Shown here in pieces: positions 22,721 through 34,902 of a DNA stretch of 64,000 nucleotides. The DNA lies in NCBI GenBank assembly GCA_037833965.1, contig AP031357.1, positions 21,534,001 through 21,598,000 on the forward strand. The letters are read 5' to 3'. A model generated the notes under the pieces. It saw only the letters and a list, made by a program, of their open reading frames with translations. It was not told where the DNA came from and made no database searches. Source of the stretch: Marchantia polymorpha subsp. ruderalis (Eukaryota > Streptophyta > Marchantiopsida > Marchantiales > Marchantiaceae). The first letter of the stretch is position 1. Every line of letters starts with the position of its first letter. A program made the translations under genes and the position numbers.

Positions 22721-24293
22721 TAAACATGACTTTTTCTCTAACAAGTCTTGAATAGAGGTTAGTTCTAATTAGCTCTAGTTCACCAAGTCTTTCAAGTATG
22801 CTTCTTGTACAATGTTTAGAGTGATTAAGGAAGTTAACGTTATTACTTAAGTCAGGTCTTGTCAACTCTAGCTATTTGAAATGAGATTAGTATGTTCCTA
22901 TATGATGAGAGAGAGGGTAGTTGTTATCATTAACTCAATCTTGATGTCTCTAAGTAAAGCTTTTGTATGTTGCCTTGCTTGAAGTGACATGTAATTTTTG
23001 TGTGTGCATTCTAAATGTGAACGCATCTTTCTATGTCAAAGAAAAGCAAAGGTTAATTTTTCTCTGGTTGTAGAATGATGAGCTATATCATTGCAAGGTG
23101 GATACATAATGTGTAAACAACAGTTGCATGCATCGCAATTGATCGAGATTAGAAAGTGTTATGTTACTTTGATGAAAGCTACTGTTAGACATATTATCAC
23201 ATTATTTTTTCCCTTTTGCAGATATAGAGTCAACAATCAGATTTCCCAATATAGATGCATGAAAAGAGATGTTATGTCTCTTCATATCGCTTTAGCTTTA
23301 TTTGGAAACAAGTTCATGTATTTGACCGCAGTGAGAGATTATGCTAGAAACTAGTCAACAACGTAACATCTGATATAGATCAACACTTGTATACAATATG
23401 TTCTTGTACAAGTATTACAAATATGTTATCTAAGTCGATGGTTTTCCAAATTCAATAGGCATTCGATGGAATATATATCTTAGCCCATATTATATGGGCT
23501 ATTTCATATATGGGCCATACATGAAACCATCGTCTTCCACTCGGCTTCCGGTATCTTTTTATACACCACCCGGATCCACAACCCGGACGTACCCGTTTCT
23601 CAATACTAGAGTACAGTTGCTTGTACCGGCACTTCCGGTGCAATGATTTGGCGCGTTTTTGTGAGAAAATTCGGAGCGGACTGTATGAAACAAAGCCAGC
23701 TTCGTGGTCTGTGTTTGAATATGTCGGCCAAAGCTAGTCATGGGACACTAACGCAGGCCCTCGCTTACGAATACAGCTTCGTTCTCGACACACGGCATTC
23801 GAGAGTACGTCGATTTGTACACACCTCGCGAATTGAAGAAAGCGCTCAATTTCAGTTCTGTGACGGAGGGAATCCAGGAAAGCGAAGTGAAAGCGATGCA
23901 AGAGAATTTTTGTCAGTTCCCGAGACGTCTGCTTAAACTTGATTTCGTACTGCGCAATTCGTCGTGGAGTGCCTCTGCTTCCTCGGGGCTTTAGATATGC
24001 ATTGTAATTTCCGCGTGGAAACCCATGATTGTCCCCACTGTTGGAGGTAAGTCGATTGCAACATGAACTCAATATTTTCATGCGATGCTTGGTCGAGCTC
24101 TGACGGTTCTGGACGTTCTTCTCTTCCATCTTCTTTTCTCTTGAACTTGTGAACCCTCGTTGGTTGTCTCCGGGGGCAGTCTTAGTCATTAACTCGTTTT
24201 TTTCAGTAATGGCTTCACTTGGTTGATTGCAGACTTGAGAATTCAGGTTGAGATACAGAGAAAATCTATCTCCGTCTTGATTCTCGGACTGAA
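22721..24293. other. Flank between copia relic and FANCI; FANCI 5' region
   Basis: 22721-23450 is AT-rich and non-coding. From about 23450 composition rises toward that of the gene. The last 500-800 bases presumably hold the FANCI promoter and 5' leader; several short ORFs exist on both strands (including 23734-24351 minus, which overlaps the FANCI start) and none resembles a protein family. No clear TATA box was identified. Confidence 0.45.
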
Positions 24294-27200
24294 ATGGACT
24301 CGTCAGAATTAGACCGTATACCGAGGGACACGAATACTGATAGTATGACATCAGAACAACCGGAGGAAGAAAGTGCCTTGACTAAGGATCTAGATGAAGA
24401 AATAATCGAGGGAATGAAGGGTGCTGGAAATTCGCAGAATTGCCCAACTAGACAGCGAGTCGCCGGTTTAATCTTGTCCAGGCCTAGTGATGATATTGTG
24501 TCATTTCTTATCAAGAGGTCGAAAAACTCATGGCAAGAAACTCTGGAGTATTTGAAAGCCATTTTTAATGCACTGGGACCTTTGGCTCTGGAAACTCAAT
24601 CATCAAATTCTGGCCAATTGCTCGTTTCCATTTTTGTGACAGTCATTGATCTAGTGCACTCATACGGAGCTGTGGACAACAGAATAGGCGACTGTGTAAA
24701 TTATTTGATTCAAGAAATGGAAAGGCTTCCTCGGAAGTTACTTCCAACTATTGCTGAGTCCATTCTCTCACATCTCGATAACGGAGCTGATCAAGACTTG
24801 CTGGATTCCGGTGAAAGTCGCTACCAACATCTTCTCGAATTCCTGCCTAGGTGCTTGGGCTTGATAGTCTCTGCAGAGTCAGTTTTGATACCTTGTGAAG
24901 GAGTCGATTCTACCTCAATGTCTGGAGCCCAATATAGAGAGGTCATGTTGAAACGTTTACTGGCCATGTGTTGGTCGAAAAAGTTCGTAACAAAAATGGC
25001 AAGTTTACTTCGAGAACTTCCACTCGAAACAGGAGAGATGGACGGATTCGTACGTAAACTCTTCTTCCATATGAAAGATGCCGAGCCGCAAGACCTTCCT
25101 TCTTTGGCCTATCAATTGCTGTTATTGGCCTCAAAAGGATTCAAGCGGATCGTGATGATCGGACTAATTAACTTTTTCAACAAGTTGCACACCTTTGAGA
25201 CCAACAGGAGGAACAGGGGCGGAAAAGGTCAAGCGTTTCGAGCGAAGCCGTCTGTAGATGCTTTCCGGCAGATGGAAGGCACCATAGTTTTGCACATCAA
25301 TTTTGCAGTAAAGCAAGATCCAGCGTTAGGACAGGAGTTGCTTTATCTTGTTCGAACGAATGCTTGGCCTTCCACACCGTTCTTGGTCTCGGTGTTGCTA
25401 TCCATAGGCCGCATACAACGATTTGAGCAAGCTTCCTTCGACCTTCTGAAGGCTGCAGCCGTTAAGTGTTACAAAGACTGTCAACAATGCAGGTGCTTAC
25501 GCAACAAATCAGTATATGTTCAGAACCTCTTGTATGTGAGGGGCCTTCTTAAAGATTTGCGGGTACCATAACTCATCTTGTCCTTCATGTTGCCCTCCAG
25601 AGATTCTCGACTGGCAGCGTCCATATTGGGCGCAAAATGCACGCAGGCCGCCAAAGAGATGGAGCAGTCTTTCATGCGGACGGTAATATTCGAAACTGGA
25701 TTTCTGAAACCTTAGAAGTTCGAATATGATATCTGGTTCCTGATGATACCACTGACTTTGTCTTGACAGTCCGTTTGCACTCGATAATTTAACCATGGGC
25801 CATTTCTGTTTCTTCATTTGCTCCCACGGATTTTGACTGCCTGCCTCCCTTTTCCGCAACTCCCATGCAGGTTTCCGTTTTGGGTACTCTATAAATGTTG
25901 TTCTTTGAATTTGTCGAATCTTTCACCAGGATGCTATTCCATGCTTCTTCTCTGCTTTACATTGCTTGTCAATTAAGATGCATCGATTTATGCAATCGGG
26001 AGAGCCCCTGTGTCCTACCTCCCGGCTCTGTCCAATTTCGTCCTCTTGCGTGTTCGAGCTTTGTGGTTGATCACGTGCTATTTCAGCAGGCTCCTTGAGG
26101 AGCTTGCAATACAAAAATACATGCGACAGAGGACAATCTGAACCGGTTACTCAGAAAGGTTGTGTAACTTGTAATATCTTTTCGTATGCAGGTACAAAGC
26201 AGTTCTTTTGGTTGGGATCATATTATCCCTAGTGTCGTACGCCTCGGTTTTTGCTTGATTGAATCCGTAGGGGTCGGACGACCAAGACTAGACGAAGGTT
26301 CGCGATCGTCAGACCAAGTTTCGTTAACACAAGAACTGGGGATACGTGTGCTGACCGCGGCCTTTGAAGTGCATGAAATGGCCCGTGATGAGGTTCTTTT
26401 CTGCACTGGTTCTTTCACTGTCCGACCAATGCAGTCGGATTAGTACTCGTCTTGTGTTTTTCTGTTGAGTTGAGTGCTCGAAATGAATATGAATTAATGA
26501 TAAATGGAACAACTGTAGAAGTTCAGACACCAGTTCATGATTTCCTGATTCTACCTGTCAAGCAGCGTATCTATCCTACCGATAGTAAGACTTGTTGCTT
26601 TGTCAATGTGTTCTAAGACTCAATTACATGAAACCTACTCGTCTTACTCTTGACTTTCTCACCAAACAGGTTGTACTTACAACATTTTGCTACCTACTTT
26701 GCAGATAATTGAGCAATGCAAGTGCAGGATTCTTGGACTCAGGCCTCAGCACAGTGCACCTATTATCAGGCAAGTGATGGTTATTTATTTGTCCTTGTAT
26801 ATCATATAGCATTGCCGGAAATTTGTTACACATATATTCGAAAAGCTCAGGAGGGACAGTAACTAATGTACTCATGTACATTAGTTATAGCATATGTAAC
26901 TGTGTATAATATGTCCCAAAGCCCAGATAGCAGAGTTATGAGATCTCCTCTTTTCAAATGTCATCACTTTTCTAGTGCAGAGAGGATGTAACATATATTG
27001 GGTCCAATATCAGACTAATAGCAACAATCGCACGTTCTTTTGACCCTCTTCAGGGTCATTGTCCAGCTAGTGAAAGATTGCCCGCAGCTGATGCTGGAGC
27101 ACAGTGCCCGACTGAAGGAATGTTTGGACTACTTCACGTTTCTTTCGTCTACTGCTGCATCTTCTCTTCTTCAAGCTATCTGCCCTCTCTTTCAGATTAG

Positions 27201-30200
27201 CCGCGACCTGCAGGTAAGCAGAGAGAACCTGCTATGTAAGCTTCCATCAATATTCTCTCTGCAGGACCAACTAGTGCAATTTCCCCATTGCAACCGGCTT
27301 ACAAATTTAGGGTGCAATAATTGATTCCAGGGAACGATATCAAGGATGTTTACGGTGTACTAAGTAGTAACTCTCAACTTTTGTACTCCCAACTCCCAGC
27401 TGTCAAAAACCATATGTGTGTCGAGTTTAATTGTTCACTACCACACGATTTAAAAGTATCGGCTGTGTTCATGAGTCTGCTCCATATCTCTTTGATTTGA
27501 ATGTTAAAATTCCTGTTTGCAGGATTACACTATCTTGGTTTTACGTAAGGCCATGTTCGGTCGAGAAGAATCCGCTAGAATGACTGCAGTACACGGACTG
27601 CTGGAACTTATCATAGCCGAGAAGCAAGCTCGTATGTGCGATTCCGATGCAGTGAATTTCCGGAACCGCTATAGTGAAGCCAGTTGCAGTCAGAGCTCAT
27701 CCCAGGTTGACAGGATTCGCTTGTCTGGAAAGACTAATGTTAATCTGCTCCAAGATCTTTTGGGTCTACTGAGGAGGTGCCTCTCGCAGCAGGTACTTGT
27801 ACAGTATATAATGAGCCAAGTGAGGTAACGAAGGCAAGCAATACTTTAAGTATCTGTCATCTCCTACAAAATACTGACCGGGTGTTAAGTGCGCAATATT
27901 TGATACCAACGTGTGCAAACCACTCTTGCTATGTGCAGGTAAACGTAAGGGAAACACTGTATCAAGGTCTACCAAAGCTCCTGCAGGTTGACCCAGACGC
28001 AGAGGAGAATATATTTGATCTTATTTTCCCCCACTTCTCTCGGTTTTATCTGTCTGGACCGGTACGTCACACGACCAATAATCAACGAATATAAACGGAG
28101 AAGACCAGATAGATTTTTCGCACTTTACCAATAAGAGTACCCTGCGGGCTTCGGAGACATGCCGTAAGCTCAAATATAGTTCATGATCTTTGCTATCCAA
28201 TCTGATCACAATTGTTGGGCGTGAGACAGTTTAGAGGTTGAGGGCTCCTTGAGCAGTTTAGAAGGCTTGATGATTTATGCGTAATCTCTTTGAGTTGTGA
28301 ATTTGTCACTAATATTCTTGAACGGTTCAGGAAAACACAGTATCATTCGAACTGGATTTGTGCGTTGTTGTTCAAAACGACAAGGTTCGTGTGGTCGAAC
28401 CACTTGACCACTTATTGTCCTGCATTCATCAACTACTGGTTCTTCAACGAACTGAATCTGCGCATTCGATGCCGTCCTTTGAAGAACAAGAGGTAAAGCC
28501 AGTGAATAACTTATTGATATCTTTTACGTCCTATATTATAGCCTGCCGATCGTGGAATAATCTGAGCCTTGCTTGCTCCACAGCTGGACATTGTCACATT
28601 TAGGTCCATTTGCTGTGCAGGCATCGAAACTGTCCTCAGCAGAATCTTTAGGGATGGCGTTTCACAGCATCAGAAAAACAGTGAACACGAGTTCTCTGGG
28701 AGGTGAGGAAATTTGTTCACTGCCCGATAAGGTGGAAATTGCGAAGTTCAGATATATGGAGTAGAACTTCTGTGTATTTAGTATTGTCAAGAATAGTGAA
28801 CAGTGCGGCCTTCACGGGTGACTTTGAAATACCAGGATGCTTCACATCAGCTTTCCCAATCAACAGGGCCCAAGCAGTCCTTAGCGATGGAGTATTTTTT
28901 CTCTCAGATGCCTTTCTATACTAAATGCAGCTCACACCCGCACTTTCTGCGCAGACTTTTATCGGGACAAAACATTGGAGTTTTCCCCAGACACAATTGA
29001 GGGCGAGAAAAACTTAGAACAGGCTTGGCTTCTGCTCGGAGTGCTGGAGGTTCTCATGGACTGTGCTGTCCAGGATTGTATACGTCAATCATCTATAACT
29101 AGGCGTGTGGAGATTGAAAAGGAGTTACATTCTTACCTAGATCTTCACGACTCTCTGTTTCAGATGTTGGGTCAGAAACAAGTAAAGAGTGCAGCCAGGG
29201 TTTCAGGGAAATCGGGAAGCAAAGGACGTGGAAAAGCAGCTGCAGCCAAAGATCCTGGTGTTCAAAACGTGGGAAAGAGTGTGAACTTTTCTGCCCCTCG
29301 CAACTTGGTTGACAAGCGGAAGCCATTGCTTAGTAGTGTTTGTATTGTTTACCTTCTCAATGAGTATGCTAGTTACTTGCACTCAAGTAATTCTGTTGGT
29401 GTAGGCGAAAGGGGTAGTCAGTCGGCTGGCAGACAAGCTGGCCCCGCAGGGGCATCTCAAATAGAATCCAATGGCAACGAAAGCAGGATTGCTAGCTTCG
29501 CTCTTCACACCTGTATTAGGCACTTGAAGAATATACGCTGTGAGATTTTTGAGCAAGAGCCCACGAGGGTTGGAAATACAGATTGGAAGCAGCTCGCAAG
29601 TCCTCTATTCAGAGTTGTGAGAGCACTGAGCCTGTCAGGAAAAAGTACTGCGCAAGGGACACAAGACGGCACTAAAGAGAAGGGCAAGCTTAGTAGAGGA
29701 AAGAAATCTGATATCGATATGTGCGAGGGTCTCTTGCCCACAGCGATCAAATGCCTTGACGAGTTGATGAATAATGCGATTCGTAAAGGGTGTCTTCCCG
29801 AGATCATAAAGCAGATCAACATAGACTGCAACGAACCTTCTGAGGAGCAAGTTGCTGCAGATAAAGATGACGAGAATCAGGAATCTGATGAGGAAACTGC
29901 CTTCTCTGCAAATTATCAAGGGCATACATATGTTGAGTCAGAAGCAAAGCTCATTCACAATTGGCTGCTGAACGAATTTCGTCCCATATTACAAGCACTG
30001 TTGAGTCGTGCTCATTATCCCGACGTTGAGGTTATTAATTCGATTTCCTGAGCTTGAAGTTGCAATGTGCAGATCTATACGAGTTCCCACCGTATTACAC
30101 TGCAAATGTATGTCGTAGATTGACTCGATCGCCCTTGTTTTGTAGGTTTTTGCATCGCTCTATGAAAGACTCGGAAGCAAGCTACCTCAAGGATTGATGA

Positions 30201-32059
30201 AGAGACATGGCAAGTGGGCACATCTGACATGCAAGGAACAAGGGGTACGCCATTTAGGTGCTGCTCGCAGTCTCATAAGCTTGGCAATCTGCCTGAACAC
30301 AGCACCAGACGATCTTGTTGTGGCACAGGTCAATATCTCTCCAGAGTCTCTTGTTCCAAAGAGCCTAACCTTGCTTGCACTCCACAACTGCTTGTTTATA
30401 ACGCGTTAGGAGTACAATTACACACTTTCAGTGAAACGGAATGTATAATCTTGTCCACTCAGTCCCGTTTAGACTTCTACAGTCATGCGTTGATGTACCT
30501 AACTGTCATGGGAAATCTAATATCACGTGTAGAGCCTAGCTGCCGAATTGTTGATGGTTGTGGGCTCCGACGAGCATGAGGCAGTTGAGAGCTCTGAACA
30601 ATACCCCATCATAAACAAGGCGACACGAGCTGCCGTTGGTGGTTTTCTTCTTCAGCGGACAGAGGTTGCACTTGTCGATTTGGAATGGGTAGTATCAAAA
30701 CTGAAGATCCAAGCATGTCTAGATGTTGATCAAAAGACGCCTCTACATCCTGGAGGTTCTCAACGCCCCGGAAATTCTCAGCGAGCTATACTGGAGGACA
30801 CCTTGTACACGCGTTTGGAATCAACTGTATCGGTCCTCTCCCTTTTCACAACCATGACACTTACTGGTGAGCTCACGTAATCTTTCTTTTGTTTGGATGA
30901 CTAGCTGACTCATTAACGTGAGTTCTATGCTGCTTGTCTACATGCATGCGTCCAAGCCTAATCCAACTCTCTGGCCACTTAAAGGTACTCTCGCGGAGCA
31001 GTTGCTCAAATCAGCCACTCGCTTCTACAAGTGCCTGGCAGCTGCCACTCGCCTCCTTATTGCACCCAAAGGCGTAATTCAAGTGCCTCCCAGCATTCGA
31101 TTTCAAAAGCTTGCAGAGGCGACCTGCAAGAAGCTCACCGCTCCAATTTACACATTCATGTCCGCAATGCAAAGAGTACTTGATTTCCTTACTCTACCCT
31201 TGTATTTATAATCTGGTGACTGACAGTATTAAACTCTTGTCGCCCACTGTGTAATCAATCACTCTATGTTCCAATGCCTCTGTATGATACTCAGGTGTTA
31301 AGGTCTTGCTGTGTTAAATTCTATACTTCCTTGGCGTTTTCCAGAATAGTTTTCAGGCCTTTTTTTGACAGAAGATTGTAATTGGCAGGACCAGCAAGAT
31401 GTCTCTATCTCAAAGGCGAGAGGAACAGTATCACAAATCAAGCGTGAGGGCCGAACAATCCCAAATTTGATCTACCATATTGAGGAAGGTGAACGCTATC
31501 TTATCCAGCTGAGTAGAGTTTCCAAGGTAAACTTATTACGGGCAGCCAAGCGGAGTACTGCTCGAGACTTCAAAATAGTCGAAAAAGATGGTATGGTATT
31601 CTTCCTTTACAAACTGCGGTTGTAGCATCCTCTGAGCATTTCTTACCAAAATCTAGGACTTCGACTTGTTACTTTGACGTTTTTCTATCGTTGCGCAGCG
31701 CAGCGCAGTCTGACAGTTGAGGTATCTCTCTTGCAGGCAAAAAGCGTAAGCAAAGCCGCACTGAGGTGGCTGAGAACGAAGAGCCAGTTGAAGATAAGGA
31801 TGAGGACGAACCAGAAGCTTGTCCGGAGGAATCCGAGGGAGAAGAAGATATTCAGGCACGGGATGAAGAAACCTCAGAAAACCACGATGAAGCAGCTGAA
31901 GAAGACACAGAAGTAGCGGTGAATATTCACAAAGGGAAATCTCGTGCAAGACGAAGTAGATTTGGGCGTCCAGCATCTAGGGTCAGAGTAGTCCAGGATT
32001 CAGATGAATCTGATGACGACGATTCTAATGCTAACCACAAAAGGCAACGATCTTCTTAA
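24294..32059 (+). CDS. FANCI: Fanconi anemia group I protein (FANCI)
   Basis: Fifteen exons keep frame and give 1550 residues: 24294-25492, 25601-25682, 26192-26392, 26705-26769, 27054-27213, 27523-27792, 27939-28061, 28331-28492, 28621-28702, 28955-30030, 30146-30328, 30533-30866, 30985-31175, 31389-31590, 31737-32059. FANCI pairs with FANCD2 as a DNA clamp in interstrand-crosslink repair in the nucleus. Family signatures: LAYQLLLLASKG and MEGTIVLHINFA (exon 1), SFGWDHIIPSVV (exon 3), ILVLRKAMF (exon 6), RRCLSQQ, PLDHLLSCIHQ (exon 8), IPNLIYHIEEGERYLIQLSRVSKVNL (split here as two quoted stretches: IPNLIYHIEE and LSRVSKVNL) and ARDFKI (exon 14). The residue aligning with the animal ubiquitinated lysine is methionine (27580-27582); an SQ cluster follows at 27688-27705. 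The tail is lysine/arginine-rich, then acidic. Intron 4 uses a GC donor. The ends of exons 3 and 10 and the start of exon 12 are the least certain junctions. Confidence 0.92.
26770..27053 (+). other. FANCI: GC-AG intron 4 of FANCI
   Basis: Exon 4 ends ATCAG and the intron begins GCAAGT; the acceptor is CTCTTCAG. The codon AG|G and the protein path ...PIIR|VIVQ... only work with this boundary. GCAAGT after AG is the standard consensus of the minor GC donor class. Confidence 0.75.
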
Positions 32060-32525
32060 ATCTGTACCTGAAACTTGAGCTGAGTAGGAAGAAATTTTTT
32101 TCCTATCTTTAGGGGCGTTGTACAGTTAACTCAAACCCACGATATCGCGACTTTGTCCTCCACTTCGCAAGAAAGTGACGAAGGCAAGAAGTTAACTAGC
32201 ACCAACCGAGTTGGCAGTATGGAGAGCAAGAGAAGGCTGTTACCCAGACTTGGATGAAGAATGATAACTTGTGAGAAAGACAAGCGCTCCCTATATTACT
32301 TGGTCCAGGGAACCAAGTAATGTAACGAGTGATCGTCCCAAGTTCGTATCAAGTCCTGCCATAGACGTGCTCCACAGTATCACAACATACCCAGACATGA
32401 GTAACAAGCAAGCTTTTGCATCGTGGCCGGGCTGTTTTAGAGCTCTCTGAGTAGGGTGTGTCGGTGCAAGAGCAGTCCCTGGACATTTTCGAGTTGTCCT
32501 GCAATTTGACTCCATCCTCGAGTAC

Positions 32526-32567
32526 AATTGAATCGTATTCGACTCCGTCCTCGAATACGATTCAATT
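32526..32567. repeat. Perfect 17-bp inverted repeat, 8-base loop, downstream of FANCI
   Basis: AATTGAATCGTATTCGA at 32526-32542, loop CTCCGTCC, then the exact reverse complement at 32551-32567. It overlaps a direct repeat: GACTCC.TCCTCGA.TAC occurs at about 32508 and again at 32541. It lies about 470 bases after the FANCI stop codon. Confidence 0.9.
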
Positions 32568-34786
32568 TTATCCGAGGTTGTATTTATATGTGGTATTGTG
32601 CTCAGCAAATTTGTGCTAGAGTCTTCGTTAAAACAGGTAATAAGAGCTGCTTCTGTAGCTGATTTTCTAACACCCGAGCCGCCAATGAATTAATGGCTGT
32701 CCAAATAAACAGAACCAGTGCAATGCATTTTGTTGTGGTATTGCTGAGGAACTGGACGTGTGTAATCTTCACACTTGCAATCATCGGACATGACGGCCGT
32801 ATTCAGTGAGATATATTTGCTCTTTCTGCGTAGACTTATTATCGATCTAGGTGTCATCCGCTTTTCAAAGAGAACAAATTTTGTAATATACATATTTTAT
32901 TAAATTCACAATTGCTGGAGAGGACTGGCTTTTAACAAACTCAAAACGAATAAGGTGTTATTAGCAATCTCAGGCGGTAGCCCAATGGGTAAAAATTTTT
33001 AGTATGTATGGCGTTTTGTATTTCGTACCTTATTGTCATTTCACCCGGGATGGTGGAGTCGGCGGGAAAGACTTGGTGTCACATGTGATAAGAAGGAGCG
33101 CAGGGGGAATTGAGGTAAGCTTTACCAATTCGAACTCTTCATCTTCGCTTCGATTTACCTTGTACAAAGTTACCCTTCGCAAGTTTTCGCTGCTACAGTA
33201 CCGTGCTGTCTGATGTTGCTGTTCATCAATCAACAGGAAAGTCTTGAACCATTGGGATCTATATATATAATCTTCGTTGTGGACCACTGTTCGTCCACCC
33301 AGGACGTACTCTCGAAGTAACGCGGGACAGAACGCTTATGGTTAATAGAGGACACAAATAGAAAATGAGTGACCAGCACTGAGAGTGATGCTGGGTTTTA
33401 CTGGACTTCGCATGAAATTATTCCCTGGTAGATGATGTAATCTCGGTTACAGACCTAACGGGAGATGGCCCACGGTGCTTCTGGAAGCGAACCGCAACGC
33501 ATGAGAGATAAGATCAGTAATCTGTAGTCTTTCTTCATTTCGACTCTATGCATACAACTTTCTGGCCATGTTTTCCAGGACGGAAGCATCTGTTAAGAAG
33601 TTTTGTCAATGAATAGTATGGTAAGACCATAAATCTCTACTTGCCATCCAAGCCCACTCATTTAGGCGAACAGCATTGCTGATGATGAGGTGTATCGTCG
33701 CAGAATACAGGCTTGTCCACTGTCGTTGTTCACCACCATCCGAGGCGAAGACCTGCGCGGCATCGTCGAAGGGAAGCGGGCCTTAAACAGTAGGAACCTT
33801 TTCGTTGGACTAGAGTGGAGTGGATTGGACTTCGAGTGGCGAGGGGATAGGGAAGAAGCAGACGAAGACGACGACGGTAGGAAGAGAAGAGAAGGGAAGA
33901 AAAGAGTCGCGGGGCCAGGCTACTGCCGTTCGTTCAAAGCAGAGCGTCAATTCGTACATTGCCATTGAAAGCTGTATATCATACAAGAGGAGACAGTGCA
34001 AAACTACCGATTCGACACCTGATATTGAACACAAGTTTCTGAGTTACCTGCAATTATCAGACATTTCAGCCGGTACAGTAGGCCGTCGAATGAATCCGTT
34101 CGTTTTTTAGGTGCATTCACCAGACTAAAGCCATTGACAATAAGAACGCATTCCGTTTTAAGTCCAGAAGAATTTTGTCCTCCTCACTGTCATATGAATG
34201 ATGAACGTGAATATGAACAAATTAAGTGCAGCTCCTGGCAGATAGATGAGACTGTAAACATGACCTTCAACTGGCAGTATGCCTACAACAAAATCCGCAG
34301 TGCTGTTTCTGGAAATCCGCTCGTGCCTAGATAAGTGCACGGTTTCATGTGAAGTTTGTGGTACTTGTTCAAGCGGGAAGATAAATGGCTATTTTAAATT
34401 AAGCATGTTGGGGCCAACAAGGTCTTCTGTCAATATGTCTTTTGTCTCTACAAACGTGAAAGTGGGTATGCTAGTGGGTACCACCTAGCCTGACAGAATA
34501 GTTTCATTCATTATGTTAACTTGCTCGGCAGTTCGAGTGAAGGAAGTCCTCACGTATGACCATCTTTCCAGCGAGGACTTGAAGTAGGGAAGGAATACAT
34601 CCAGGTCATAATAATCTTTCGCTCGTCATATACAAGCTCCCAGCGTGAGACTGTGGTCATCGTCCGGCTTCTCAATAATATGACGACAACAGCATGTAGG
34701 TTTTGCTGTTGTCACAATCGCCATACGATTTCATACGAGATCAGGTTGTTTGTATGTTTAGAGTCCACGTCTTTTCTGCCGAAGGC

Positions 34787-34902
34787 AGATTGGATACATA
34801 TGAAGGACATGATGAGGCAAGTGCCTGCAGTGACTCAGCAACTTATCGAAGCAGACTTGATTGGTTTCCTGACTGCAATTGGGAACATATTCATGCAGGA
34901 AA
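34787..34902 (+). other. Possible orphan exon
   Basis: A plus-strand frame here reads ADWIHMKDMMRQVPAVTQQL and continues LIGFLTAIGNIFMQER. It looks like an amphipathic helical protein segment, is preceded by CCGAAG and followed by AAAG|GTCAAT, which could be splice sites. No family recognised and no partner exon identified. Confidence 0.15.

Noticed and set aside
23734..24351. 205-codon minus-strand ORF overlapping the FANCI start
   Set aside because: No family resemblance, antisense to the FANCI start region, and FANCI is strongly supported on the other strand.
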